A stretch of DNA of 64,000 nucleotides from Secundilactobacillus yichangensis. Lineage in GTDB: Bacteria; Bacillota; Bacilli; Lactobacillales; Lactobacillaceae. Position 1 is the stretch's first letter. Each line of letters opens with the position of its first letter. The stretch covers positions 40,661 to 104,660 of the forward strand of contig NZ_BOLK01000011.1 of NCBI RefSeq assembly GCF_016861565.1. The letters are read 5' to 3'. Shown here piece after piece: positions 17,806 to 26,823 of this stretch. Position numbers and translations under genes: made by a program. The notes beneath the pieces were generated by a model. That model was not told where the DNA came from and ran no database searches. It worked only from the letters and a program-made list of their open reading frames with translations.

Positions 17806-19374
17806 TTGAAGGATCAAAAAACACCACGTAAGCACCATTTGATCGAATACGCCAACGGTAAATCGTTGGAAGAGATCAATGGATCAATCGATGTTCCAAA
17901 AGGGAAAGGTTTTTGGAAAACATTATTTATGTACTCAGGACCTGGCGCACTAGTCGCGGTGGGTTACATGGATCCAGGTAACTGGTCAACTTCAATCACT
18001 GGTGGTCAAAACTTCCAGTACTTGCTGATGTCTGTTATCTTAATGTCAAGTTTGATTGCGATGTTACTGCAATACATGGCAGCTAAACTTGGCATCGTGA
18101 CGCAGATGGATTTAGCACAAGCCATTCGGGCTCGTACTAGCAAGTCACTAGGGATTGTTCTTTGGCTTCTAACAGAATTCGCAATTATGGCAACTGATAT
18201 TGCGGAAGTTATTGGGGCTGCCATCGCGCTTTATCTATTATTCCATATTCCATTGGTATACGCTGTTTTCATTACCGTTTTTGATGTTTTGATATTGCTA
18301 TTATTAACCAAAATTGGGTTCCGTAAGATTGAAGCAATCGTCGTTTGCTTGATTATGGTTATTTTACTTGTATTCGCATATGAAGTTGCTTTGTCAAATC
18401 CTAATTGGGCCGGTGTTTTTGGTGGTTTAATCCCTACTAAAGATACGTTCTCAAGTTCAATTAAGGCTGGCGGTAGTACACCATTGACTGGTGCCTTAGG
18501 TATCATTGGTGCCACTGTTATGCCACATAACTTGTACTTGCACTCTGCTATTTCACAAACCCGTAAAATTGATCATGCCGATGAAGATGATGTGGCACGT
18601 ACCGTTCGTTTTACAACTTGGGATTCAAACATTCAATTATCACTGGCATTCGTTGTTAACTCTTTGCTGCTGGTTATGGGTGTTGCCGTATTTAAGACCG
18701 GTGCTGTTAAAGACCCTTCATTCTTCGGTTTGTTCCAAGCTTTGTCTAATTCATCAATGCTTAGCAATCCAATTTTAATCAGTGTTGCTAAGTCTGGTGC
18801 ATTGTCAGTACTGTTTGCCGTTGCACTGCTTGCTTCAGGTCAAAATTCTACCATTACCGGTACTTTAACTGGTCAAGTCATCATGGAAGGTTTCATTCAT
18901 ATGAAGATGCCTCTATGGGCACGTCGGTTAGTGACCCGTTTGATCTCAGTTATTCCTGTTCTGATCTGTGTTGGTATGACCAGCGGTGAAACACCTATTC
19001 AACAACACGAAGCGCTTAACACGCTGATGAACAACTCTCAAGTCTTCTTGGCGTTCGCCTTACCATTCTCAATGCTGCCATTGTTAATGATGACAGATAG
19101 CAAGCTTGAGATGGGTGACCGGTTCAAGAACACCTTGGTTATCAAGATTCTAGGCTGGTTCTCAGTTATCGCTTTAACCGTTTTGAACATGAAAGGTCTG
19201 CCAGACAACATCGAAGGTTTCTTACCTGCAAATGCCTCTGCTGCAGATTTTGCAATGGCTGACGATATTGCCTACTTCCTAATCGCATGTGTTGTTGCCC
19301 TACTAGTTTGGATGATTATCGATTTGCATAAGGGTAACAAGCGTCTCAAAGCTAAGCTTGGTGTAGCAGAATAA
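17806..19374 (+). CDS. mntH: Nramp-family Mn2+ transporter, paralogue 2
   Basis: A 522-residue proton-coupled divalent metal importer. DPGN in helix 1 and MPHNLYLHS in helix 6 are canonical. It is clearly homologous to the protein at 1554 from the N-terminal NGKSLEEINGSIDVPKGKGF stretch on, but has an extended C-terminal loop and an extra terminal helix. TTG 17806 is preferred because AAGGGTGG lies eight bases upstream; GTG 17794 sits inside that element. It is followed after 13 bases by a universal stress protein, a pairing common in lactobacilli. Its promoter carries MntR-like boxes, unlike paralogue 1. Confidence 0.92.
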   Translation: MKDQKTPRKHHLIEYANGKSLEEINGSIDVPKGKGFWKTLFMYSGPGALVAVGYMDPGNWSTSITGGQNFQYLLMSVILMSSLIAMLLQYMAAKLGIVTQMDLAQAIRARTSKSLGIVLWLLTEFAIMATDIAEVIGAAIALYLLFHIPLVYAVFITVFDVLILLLLTKIGFRKIEAIVVCLIMVILLVFAYEVALSNPNWAGVFGGLIPTKDTFSSSIKAGGSTPLTGALGIIGATVMPHNLYLHSAISQTRKIDHADEDDVARTVRFTTWDSNIQLSLAFVVNSLLLVMGVAVFKTGAVKDPSFFGLFQALSNSSMLSNPILISVAKSGALSVLFAVALLASGQNSTITGTLTGQVIMEGFIHMKMPLWARRLVTRLISVIPVLICVGMTSGETPIQQHEALNTLMNNSQVFLAFALPFSMLPLLMMTDSKLEMGDRFKNTLVIKILGWFSVIALTVLNMKGLPDNIEGFLPANASAADFAMADDIAYFLIACVVALLVWMIIDLHKGNKRLKAKLGVAE

Positions 19375-19387
19375 ACGGAGGATCATA

Positions 19388-19825
19388 ATGTCTAAAAAGA
19401 CTGAATTTCAGCATATTTTAGTTGGTGTTGATGACTCCGAGGATGCCCTGTTGGCATTTCGGTATGCTATTGCTACGGCTAAGCAGCGTCATGCAGCATT
19501 GACCATCGTTTCAATTCTTGAAGATAGTGATGTTAACGTGTTTCAAGCAATGGATAAGGATTATATCCATGGGGAGCGCAGCGAACTTGAGGAACATATT
19601 AAGACGTACGTTCAGCAAGCTAAAGACGCTGGTGTTGAACAGGTTAACGCGTTAGTTTCTGAAGGGAAGCCTGCTGAGGTGATCGTCAATGACGTGATTC
19701 CTCACGTTCAACCAGATGTACTAATAATTGGTTCAATTGCTAAAAAGGGCTTGAAGCGCCGTGTTGGTTCTCAAGCTGCGTATATGGCTAAATACGCACC
19801 AATTTCAGTTTTAGTCATTCGTTAA
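19388..19825 (+). CDS. Universal stress protein UspA family
   Basis: A 145-residue cytoplasmic UspA-domain protein. It has the N-terminal beta strand ILVGVDDSEDA and a C-terminal nucleotide-loop region IIGSIAKKGLKRRVGSQA, which resembles the ATP-binding G-x2-G-x9-GS pattern. GGAGG precedes ATG 19388. The 13-base gap to mntH-2 indicates co-transcription. The role is stress-related and the ligand is unknown. Confidence 0.88.
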   Translation: MSKKTEFQHILVGVDDSEDALLAFRYAIATAKQRHAALTIVSILEDSDVNVFQAMDKDYIHGERSELEEHIKTYVQQAKDAGVEQVNALVSEGKPAEVIVNDVIPHVQPDVLIIGSIAKKGLKRRVGSQAAYMAKYAPISVLVIR

Positions 19826-19840
19826 ATTATTGATGTAAGC

Positions 19841-20075
19841 TGTGACAAAACTCGGTAGATTCCAGAATTTAACGTGAATAATGCCTATTCCGCGGTTTTT
19901 GCGGAATAGGCATTATTTGCGTTAAATGGCCGGAATCTGAGTTTTGGAACGTAATTGGGCTATATAACCGGATAAAGCCGAAGCACAGACACAACTGATT
20001 CGGATTAAGAATTAATTGAGGTACTTACCAATATAGACTTATGGCACCGTCCCTTATTTTTTGTCGTCAGCTTCT
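19841..20075. repeat. Long-hairpin intergenic repeat, copy A
   Basis: About 230 bp closely repeated at 33589-33816. The first half folds into a long imperfect hairpin: AACTCGGTAGATTCCAG and ...GGAATCTGAGTT at its ends, and GAATAATGCCTATTCCGC / GCGGAATAGGCATTATT at its tip. The second half, ending near TTATGGCAC, has no obvious fold. No coding frame is conserved. It follows usp and precedes a P-type ATPase gene. Confidence 0.85.
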
Positions 20076-20162
20076 ACCATCCATAAAATTTGACTTATTA
20101 CTAACTGAGCAAGCGTTATTCCGAGTATAATGAAAGAAAAGCATGCTTTAGGAGGTGGCACC

Positions 20163-21968
20163 ATGCAAAAACTTTCGAACTATCGACGATTATGGGCAGT
20201 GGTAGGTGTTGGTATGGTTTCACTGATATTGGCGTTTGGCTTGCATCAGCCAGTTTGGGCGCAAATTTTGGTGACGGTTCTGGGTTCACTGATTGCATTG
20301 CTGATGTTTATTGACATGGTAAAGACGTTGCGTTCAGGTAAGTTTGGCGTGGATCTGTTGGCGATTACCGCGGTGATTGCCACATTAGCCATTGGTGAGT
20401 ATTGGGCGGCACTAATCGTATTACTAATGTTGACTGGTGGTGACGCCTTGGAAGATTACGCTGCACACAAGGCTAATGCAGATTTGCAGTCACTACTGGA
20501 TAAATCACCGCAGCAGGCACATTTAATGGTCGATGGCAGTATTAAAGCGATTGCCGTTGATCAAGTTGATGTCGGTAACCAGCTGTTAGTTAAACCAGGT
20601 GAAGTGATTCCAGTCGACGGTACGATTATATCTGGTGGAACCACACTAGATGAGTCGTCATTAACTGGTGAATCTCGGCCAGTTGATAAGGTTACCGGTG
20701 ACACCGTCATGTCAGGTTCAGTGAACGGCGATGCGTCTATTCAAATGGTGGCGGATCAAAAGGCAGCTGACAGTCAATTTCAAAATATTGTTCGCTTAGT
20801 TAAACAAGCGGAAGCACAACCCGCTCACTTTGTTCGCATGGCGGATCGTTATGCGCTTCCGTTTACGATCTTGGCCTACGTGATTGCCGGTACTTCTTGG
20901 ATCGTTTCAGGGGACCCTGTCCGGTTTGCTGAAGTGCTAGTTGTGGCATCTCCCTGTCCCTTAATTTTGGCTGCACCGATCGCATTAGTGGCAGGCATGA
21001 GCCGGTCGAGTCAAAGCGGTATCATTGTTAAAACTGGAACGACTCTTGAACGGCTTGCTAAGATTAAAACCGTGGCCTTCGATAAAACCGGGACGATTAC
21101 TCAAGGACATTTAAAAGTAAACGAAATATTGACTCAGCCAGCCGTTGATCAAAAACAATTACTGACGTTAGCTGCGGCAACAGAACAGCAGTCTAATCAT
21201 ATTCTGGCACGTTCACTGATGCAGGCTGCACCGGATCAGCTGCCAACTGCCAGTGATGTTAAAGAGACCACCGGTGGCGGTGTTCAGGCTGAGATTGACG
21301 GTCATTTAATCCGGGTTGGTAAAGCCGACTTTGCCATGACGGATGGGACCATCCAAAAGGTTGAGGATACAGCGGTTTACGTTTCCGCTGATGATCAGTA
21401 TTTAGGCTGTGTGACGTTTACGGATGAATTGCGGCCGGAAGCGGTAACCACCATGTCTGAACTGCACGAACTGGGCATTAAAAACCTGATGATGATCTCA
21501 GGTGACCGTCAGTCGATTGCTGAAAAAATTGCGAAGGCGGTTGGTATCGACCGGGTCTACGCTGAGTGTTTGCCAGGTGAGAAAATTGAAGTGCTGAAGA
21601 AAGTACCTGAAAATCAACGGCCAGTAGCCATGGTCGGTGACGGGGTGAACGATGCCCCATCATTGGTCACGGCCGACGTAGGGATTGCCATGGGTGCCAG
21701 TGGTGCAACCACAGCTAGCGAGTCTGCGGATGCCGTTATTTTGAAGGATGATCTGCGTCGAACAGTGATTGCGGTGCGCATTTCTAGAGCGACCATGCAC
21801 GTTGCCCGTCAGTCAGTGATGGTGGGAATTATCATCTGTACCGTGCTGATGATGATCGCCAGTTTTGGTGTTATTCCGGCAATCTTTGGGGCACTGCTCC
21901 AGGAAGTTGTTGATACTGTGACAATTCTGTGGGCATTACGTGCACGCAGTATTGCGATTAAAGAATAA
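20163..21968 (+). CDS. Heavy-metal P1B-type ATPase with SPC motif
   Basis: A 601-residue metal ATPase without N-terminal metal-binding domains. The transmembrane motif is SPCPLILAAP (about residue 272) instead of CPC, as in Co/Fe/Zn-type P1B-4 pumps such as PfeT/FrvA. TGES, DKTGTITQG and GDGVNDAPS are intact. The HP dipeptide position reads SNHILARS, so the Pro is replaced by Ile. The final helix has QEVVDTVTIL, not the HEGxT expected of P1B-4, so the substrate is unresolved. ATG 20163 follows AGGAGG by seven bases. TATAAT at 20126-20131 may be its -10. No regulator is adjacent. Confidence 0.85.
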   Translation: MQKLSNYRRLWAVVGVGMVSLILAFGLHQPVWAQILVTVLGSLIALLMFIDMVKTLRSGKFGVDLLAITAVIATLAIGEYWAALIVLLMLTGGDALEDYAAHKANADLQSLLDKSPQQAHLMVDGSIKAIAVDQVDVGNQLLVKPGEVIPVDGTIISGGTTLDESSLTGESRPVDKVTGDTVMSGSVNGDASIQMVADQKAADSQFQNIVRLVKQAEAQPAHFVRMADRYALPFTILAYVIAGTSWIVSGDPVRFAEVLVVASPCPLILAAPIALVAGMSRSSQSGIIVKTGTTLERLAKIKTVAFDKTGTITQGHLKVNEILTQPAVDQKQLLTLAAATEQQSNHILARSLMQAAPDQLPTASDVKETTGGGVQAEIDGHLIRVGKADFAMTDGTIQKVEDTAVYVSADDQYLGCVTFTDELRPEAVTTMSELHELGIKNLMMISGDRQSIAEKIAKAVGIDRVYAECLPGEKIEVLKKVPENQRPVAMVGDGVNDAPSLVTADVGIAMGASGATTASESADAVILKDDLRRTVIAVRISRATMHVARQSVMVGIIICTVLMMIASFGVIPAIFGALLQEVVDTVTILWALRARSIAIKE

Positions 21969-21992
21969 CTTCACTAGGTCCAGTAATCTTGC

Positions 21993-22021
21993 TTGCAATT
22001 TAAAATCATTCATTGTACGAT
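21993..22021 (+). promoter_or_regulatory. Promoter of the riboflavin operon
   Basis: TTGCAA (21993-21998), 17 bp, TACGAT (22016-22021), placed about 25 bases before the FMN riboswitch. Confidence 0.6.
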
Positions 22022-22043
22022 AACTCGTGAAAACTGAATAGAT

Positions 22044-22193
22044 TTCTTCGGGGCAGGGTGTAATTCCCGACCGATGGTGACAGTTAGATCGAACAAGCGA
22101 TCGCAGCATGGCTGAAGTCCGTGACCCACGTTATTCGTGGTTGACCCAGTGAGAGTCTGGGACCGACAGTTAAAGTCTGGATGGGAGAAGAAA
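22044..22193 (+). ncRNA. FMN riboswitch (RFN element)
   Basis: The conserved blocks are all present in order: TTCGGGGCAGGGTG, CCCGACCGATGGTGACAG, GTCCGTGACCC, TGGTTGACCCAGTG, GGGACCGACAGT and AGTCTGGATGGGAGAAGA. It precedes an intrinsic terminator and ribD, so FMN binding should stop transcription of the operon. Confidence 0.97.
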
Positions 22194-22269
22194 AGAACTA
22201 TTTCGTACCATTGGTGGACACATTTTGTGTACCATAACCGTATGAAATCTTGTTTAGCTTATCAATAAA

Positions 22270-22303
22270 TAAGGCCCCGCATTTTTATGCGAGGCCTTTT
22301 TTC
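22270..22303 (+). terminator. Riboswitch-controlled terminator upstream of ribD
   Basis: AAGGCCCCGCAT and ATGCGAGGCCTT form the stem, followed by a T run. It is the expression platform of the FMN element. Confidence 0.9.
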
Positions 22304-22319
22304 GTGAGGTGAATAAGGT

Positions 22320-23363
22320 TTGATTGAGTCAAAGTATTTTCAAATGGCAGTTGCCGCTGCTAAACGGGGAACGGACACCTGGACGAATCCCCAAGTCGGC
22401 GCGGTGCTTGTTAAAGATCAACAAGTTTTAGCAGTTGGGTATCATCACCAATACGGTCAGCACCATGCTGAGATTGACGCACTGTCACAGTTAGATGATA
22501 TTAGCCAGGCAAAGGGGGCCACCATGTATGTCACGCTGGAACCTTGCAGCCATTATGGGAAAACGCCGCCCTGCGCAAAACGGCTGGCAGAAGTAGGCGT
22601 TTCCCAGGTAGTTATTGGCCAGCTGGATCCTAATCCGATAGTGACTGGTAAGGGAGTGGCCATCCTTAAAGCACATGGTATCAAGGTTGAAATACTCGGT
22701 GAGAATCAGGGGTTAAATCTGGCCTATAACTTTTTCTATCAGCATCAGCGACCGTTAGTCACCCTAAAGTACGCCATGTCATTGGACGGCAAAATTAATG
22801 GTGCTGGAAATGAGCGAACTATGCTAACACAGACCGCAGCTCAGCAGGATGCACAGCGGTTGCGAAGCAGACAGCAAGCTATTTTAGTGGGTGAACATAC
22901 CCTTACTATTGATAATCCGCGGTTAACGGTTCGAACGTCGTCAATGATATTCCCGCCAATTCGCGCGGCCCTTGTTCATCACGTGGATGAAGTTGATCCG
23001 CGGAGCCATTTACTGGATCAGTCTGCTGCTACGTGGTTCTTCAGCGAAACACCATCAACCCAGAAATTACCTGAAAAAGTACGTGTTTTAGTTGATTCAC
23101 ACTGGACACCGGCTAAAATGGTTCAGCAATTTGCTAATGAAGGGATTCAATCGCTTTTAGTTGAGGGCGGCAGTCACTTGCAGGCTGATTTTTTAGCGGT
23201 TAATTTAGCTGACGAGGTTGTTGTTTACGTCGCTCCAACCATGCTGGGCGGCAATGCGTTACCGGCTGCTATTGGTGCGCCGCTGACCGCACAATCCCAC
23301 TTTGAAACGCCGACGATTTCAATGCTGGGTCCCGATATTCGGATTCAGACAAGGAGGGTTTAA
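22320..23363 (+). CDS. ribD: Bifunctional deaminase/reductase RibD
   Basis: A 347-residue two-domain riboflavin biosynthesis enzyme. The N-terminal deaminase has the zinc motifs HHAEIDAL and PCSHYGKTPPC. The C-terminal reductase (about 145-347) has VTLKYAMSLDGKI and LLVEGGSHL. It converts the GTP cyclohydrolase product to 5-amino-6-ribitylamino-uracil phosphate. TTG 22320 follows GAGGTG at usual spacing. It is the first gene of an FMN-regulated operon. Confidence 0.95.
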   Translation: MIESKYFQMAVAAAKRGTDTWTNPQVGAVLVKDQQVLAVGYHHQYGQHHAEIDALSQLDDISQAKGATMYVTLEPCSHYGKTPPCAKRLAEVGVSQVVIGQLDPNPIVTGKGVAILKAHGIKVEILGENQGLNLAYNFFYQHQRPLVTLKYAMSLDGKINGAGNERTMLTQTAAQQDAQRLRSRQQAILVGEHTLTIDNPRLTVRTSSMIFPPIRAALVHHVDEVDPRSHLLDQSAATWFFSETPSTQKLPEKVRVLVDSHWTPAKMVQQFANEGIQSLLVEGGSHLQADFLAVNLADEVVVYVAPTMLGGNALPAAIGAPLTAQSHFETPTISMLGPDIRIQTRRV

Positions 23364-23365
23364 GG

Positions 23366-23968
23366 ATGTTTACAGGTATTATTAAGGGTATTGGTCATGT
23401 TGTAGCAATCCAACGCTTAGAGGATACTGCTAAATTAACGGTTGCAGCACCATTATTCGCAGAGTTAAAGCCACAACCCGGTGATAGTGTTGCTGTGAAC
23501 GGGATTTGTTTAACGGTAACGGCTGTAGCACCTGGACAACTCTCCGTTGAAGCAATGCCGGAAACGACCCGGCTAACTAATTTGGGACAGTTGAAAAAGG
23601 ATGACCCAGTTAATCTGGAACCGGCTCTAGGGGCTACTGAACGGCTGGATGGTCATTTTGTCCTAGGTCACGTTGATACAACGGCTAAGTTAATTCAGCG
23701 GGTTGAAGATCAAAACGCGACGACATTAACTTTTGAAATCGCGCCAGAGTATGATGAATACATTGTCAAAAAAGGTTCGATTGCTATCGATGGAATCAGT
23801 TTAACGGTGACGCAAAGCACGCCGCAGCAGTTTTCTGTGAGTCTTATTCCATACACCCAAGATCAGACAACGTTGGGGCGTCGGCAAGTCGGTGATTTAG
23901 TGAATATTGAAACGGACATTTTAGGTAAGTACATCGTGGGCACGCAGCGAAAGGAAGCAATCCAATGA
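23366..23968 (+). CDS. ribE: Riboflavin synthase alpha chain
   Basis: A 200-residue riboflavin synthase that dismutates lumazine to riboflavin. The canonical MFTGIIKGIG start and the internal duplication (VNGICLTV in the first half and IDGISLTV in the second half) are visible. AAGGAGGG in the end of ribD serves as ribosome site. It overlaps ribBA by ATGA. Confidence 0.95.
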   Translation: MFTGIIKGIGHVVAIQRLEDTAKLTVAAPLFAELKPQPGDSVAVNGICLTVTAVAPGQLSVEAMPETTRLTNLGQLKKDDPVNLEPALGATERLDGHFVLGHVDTTAKLIQRVEDQNATTLTFEIAPEYDEYIVKKGSIAIDGISLTVTQSTPQQFSVSLIPYTQDQTTLGRRQVGDLVNIETDILGKYIVGTQRKEAIQ

Positions 23969-25173
23969 CAAACCAAGCGTTATCTCAAAAAGTTGAAGCA
24001 GCAATTGAAACCCTTAAACAAGGGAAGTTAATCATTGTGGCAGACTCACTTGACCGAGAAGCTGAGGGGGACATGGTGGGACTGGCTGAATACGTTTCTC
24101 CGGCAAACGTAAATACCATGGTGACCAAAGCTCGCGGATTGTTATGCGTGCCAATGAGTGCTGAAGTGGCACAGCGATTGGGTTTGAAACCCATGGTGAC
24201 GGATGCAACGGACGCGTACGGAACGGCATTTACGATCAGCACGGATGTTCGAACCACGACTACCGGAATTTCGGCGTATGACCGGGCGGCTACTATTGCT
24301 GCCTTAGCTCAGCCAGACAGTACCTTCGATGATTTTTACCACCCAGGTCATATCTTTCCGTTGATTGCGCGGGATAATGGCGTGCTGGAACGTGACGGGC
24401 ATACTGAAGCCGCGGTGGATTTAGCCAGACTGGCAGGAGCTCAGCCAATTGCTTACATCTGCGAAATCCTCAAGAAAGATGGTACGATGGCCCGCCGCAA
24501 GGACCTCAAAGCGTATGCAGAAGGGACGCAAACACCCCTGATTACCATTGAAGAACTACAGCAATATCGCCAGACAAAAGCAATTGAAGTCATCGCTGAC
24601 GTTAAACTGCCAACAAAGTACGGTACTTTTAAATTAAAGGCGTTTAAGACTAACCCCGACAGTGAGCCAACGCTGCTGATTACCAAGGGAAATATTCATG
24701 GTGATGAACCGTTATTGCTTAGGCTGCATTCGGAGTGCTTAACCGGTGATGTGTTTGGATCAAAGCGCTGCGATTGCGGTGCACAATTAGCTGAAGCCTT
24801 AAAACGGATCGAACAGGCTGGCCGCGGAGCCGTTTTGTACTTACGCCAAGAAGGTCGGGGTATCGGTCTTGAAAATAAGCTGAAAGCCTATGAATTGCAG
24901 GAGCAGGGCCTTGATACGGTTGAAGCCAATCTGCACTTAGGGCTGCCAGCCGATGACCGGAACTATGGTCTAGCAGCTGCTATCTTGCGCCAAGAGGGCG
25001 TAGTAACGGTTAATTTAATGACTAATAATCCGGATAAAATTCAGCAATTAGAAGAGTACGGCATCAGAGTCAACCACCGGGTACCACTTGAAACGGGCTT
25101 AACTCAGGAAAATGAAGCGTATTTAAAAACTAAAAAAAATAAGTTTCATCATCTTCTTAAGGAGGTCAATTAA
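23965..25173 (+). CDS. ribBA: Bifunctional DHBP synthase / GTP cyclohydrolase II
   Basis: A 402-residue fusion enzyme. The N-terminal half makes 3,4-dihydroxy-2-butanone-4-phosphate (DREAEGDMVGLAEYVSPANVN region, and HTEAAVDLARLAG). The C-terminal half is GTP cyclohydrolase II with the zinc cysteines in GDVFGSKRCDCG and the motif RQEGRGIGL. It feeds both branches of riboflavin synthesis. Its ATG overlaps the ribE stop, indicating translational coupling. Confidence 0.95.
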   Translation: MTNQALSQKVEAAIETLKQGKLIIVADSLDREAEGDMVGLAEYVSPANVNTMVTKARGLLCVPMSAEVAQRLGLKPMVTDATDAYGTAFTISTDVRTTTTGISAYDRAATIAALAQPDSTFDDFYHPGHIFPLIARDNGVLERDGHTEAAVDLARLAGAQPIAYICEILKKDGTMARRKDLKAYAEGTQTPLITIEELQQYRQTKAIEVIADVKLPTKYGTFKLKAFKTNPDSEPTLLITKGNIHGDEPLLLRLHSECLTGDVFGSKRCDCGAQLAEALKRIEQAGRGAVLYLRQEGRGIGLENKLKAYELQEQGLDTVEANLHLGLPADDRNYGLAAAILRQEGVVTVNLMTNNPDKIQQLEEYGIRVNHRVPLETGLTQENEAYLKTKKNKFHHLLKEVN

Positions 25174-25635
25174 ATGCAAATCTTGACACTTTCAAGAATC
25201 GGCAAAGGATTTAAGGTTGGTATCGTGGTCGCACAATTTAACGAACTGGTCACCGAGAAATTGCAGCAAGGTGCAGTCTCACAACTAGAAAAATACGGTG
25301 TCAGCGATGCCGGTATTACGGTTGCTGCGGTACCCGGTGCGCTGGAATTACCGCGAATAGTCAGCAAGTTGGCTAATTCGGGTAAGGTAGACGGGATAAT
25401 CGCACTGGGGGCTGTGATCCGGGGTGAAACCTCGCATTATGATTACGTCTGTGCGGAGACTGCTAGCGGCCTAGCTCAGGTATCTTTAAATGGTCCGGTT
25501 CCGGTGATGTTTGGCGTGTTAACCACCGATAATTTAGATCAGGCAATCAGCCGGGCCGGTGGTAAAGGCGGTAATAAGGGTGCCGATTGTGCAGACGGAT
25601 TGATCGAAATGATTAATCTGGAAAAGCAGCTTTAA
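25174..25635 (+). CDS. ribH: 6,7-dimethyl-8-ribityllumazine synthase
   Basis: A 153-residue lumazine synthase, the penultimate step of riboflavin synthesis. VPGALELP and the catalytic-His segment GETSHYDYV are present. AAGGAGG lies in the end of ribBA, and ATG 25174 abuts the ribBA stop. It completes the ribD-ribE-ribBA-ribH operon. Confidence 0.95.
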   Translation: MQILTLSRIGKGFKVGIVVAQFNELVTEKLQQGAVSQLEKYGVSDAGITVAAVPGALELPRIVSKLANSGKVDGIIALGAVIRGETSHYDYVCAETASGLAQVSLNGPVPVMFGVLTTDNLDQAISRAGGKGGNKGADCADGLIEMINLEKQL

Positions 25636-25745
25636 TATAGAAGAAAGTTTAACCATCTTTGGACAAGAACGGAATAAAATATTGGATTAACCCGTAGTTT
25701 AATTCCCTGCTACAACCTAAATCTGCTTCATAACATAGTCTTTTG

Positions 25746-25810
25746 CCAAGTAACTAAATAGCGACTGATTTCCCGTTCAGGAAACCAGTCGCTATTTAGT
25801 TATTCTTTGG
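25746..25810. repeat. Intergenic long hairpin, core shared with 62154-62234
   Basis: TAACTAAATAGCGACTG and CAGTCGCTATTTAGTTA form a perfect 17-bp stem extended by TTTCC/GGAAA. The core ATAGCGACTGATTTCC is repeated in the hairpin at 62.2 kb. It lies between convergent ribH and relP, without T runs. Confidence 0.75.
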
Positions 25811-25854
25811 AATCCAATTGAGTGGGGCCTCATCCTGCTTGTCATTGCCTAAAA

Positions 25855-25870
25855 TGTTTCATGTGAAACA
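25855..25870. promoter_or_regulatory. parS-like 16-mer, copy 2
   Basis: TGTTTCATGTGAAACA is an inverted repeat one base away from the consensus parS TGTTTCACGTGAAACA. It is intergenic, 17 bases beyond the relP stop. Confidence 0.5.
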
Positions 25871-25887
25871 TGGTTGAAGAGCAAGCA

Positions 25888-26577
25888 TTATTTTTCCTGT
25901 AATTGGTTAAATATGTTCTGCATACTGGATTCGATTTGATTAAGTTCAGTTGAGTAGTCCTTTAACTGATTGCCGTATTTTTCAACTTTTTGTTTATCAA
26001 CATCGGTTTTATAGCGCAGTTTGTGCTCCAAACTTGCCCACATATCCATTCCCACTGTTCGTAGCTGAATTTCAACCGGTGTTGAAACTGGTCCTTCAGC
26101 ACGGAAAACGGGTACGGATACGACTAAGTGAAGACTGCGATAGCCGCTTGGTTTAGGATGTGAAATGTAATCTTTGCGTTTCAATAATCTTACGTCGGAC
26201 TGCTTGGTTAGCGCATGTTCTACGGTTTCAATATCATCGAGGTAATTGGTGATCACCCGAATTCCGGCAATATCAAAGATATGATCTTTAATAGCGTCAA
26301 AGGAGAAGTCATAGCCCTTTTTAGCTAATTTACGGACGAGACTTCTAGGAGATTTCATACGGGTTTCCATATGGTGAATCGGATTATGGTTATCAAGCAT
26401 TTCAAATTCACTGTCGAGGTTTTCAAGTTTAGTACCAAACTCCTTAGCACCAGCTTGACATTGTTGATAGTAAACGAAGAATTGACGGAAATCAGTGGCG
26501 TTGTAATCGCCTAATACGTGGCTCGTTTCATCAGAGATCTGGTTGATATTAGGTAAGTTATCACGTTGTAAAATCAT
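25888..26577 (-). CDS. relP: Small alarmone synthetase, RelP type
   Basis: A 229-residue single-domain (p)ppGpp synthetase lacking hydrolase and regulatory domains. The synthetase motifs are DIAGIRVITNYLDD, RKDYISHPKPSGYRSLHLVV and VEIQLRTVGMDMWASLEHKLRYK. These resemble the RelP/YwaC version more than RelQ (which has MNFWATIEHSLNYK). It transfers pyrophosphate from ATP to GDP or GTP under stress. It is monocistronic and convergent with ribH. Confidence 0.85.
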   Translation of the reverse strand: MILQRDNLPNINQISDETSHVLGDYNATDFRQFFVYYQQCQAGAKEFGTKLENLDSEFEMLDNHNPIHHMETRMKSPRSLVRKLAKKGYDFSFDAIKDHIFDIAGIRVITNYLDDIETVEHALTKQSDVRLLKRKDYISHPKPSGYRSLHLVVSVPVFRAEGPVSTPVEIQLRTVGMDMWASLEHKLRYKTDVDKQKVEKYGNQLKDYSTELNQIESSMQNIFNQLQEK

Positions 26578-26823
26578 AATGAATCTCCTTTGAGCGATAA
26601 TGGTGCTATTTTAGCACTAAATGGCTGTACAGCGAAATAACCTCGCAATATTTCGTTAGTTGATCAAAGTTAGGTGGGTTGTTTCAGGAAGGCTAGTAAT
26701 GGCACTTGAGTCTAATCATGCCTCGGATTAATAATCTCTTAAAGCAGATGGTCAGGCTTGACTTCATGGAAATTAGGCGTAATATATTCTCCAATTAATG
26801 CATGCTTGAAGGGAGCTGGGCAT

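Noticed and set aside
19841..20075. Insertion sequence or transposon
   Set aside because: No transposase frame and no clear target duplication; described only as a non-coding repeat.
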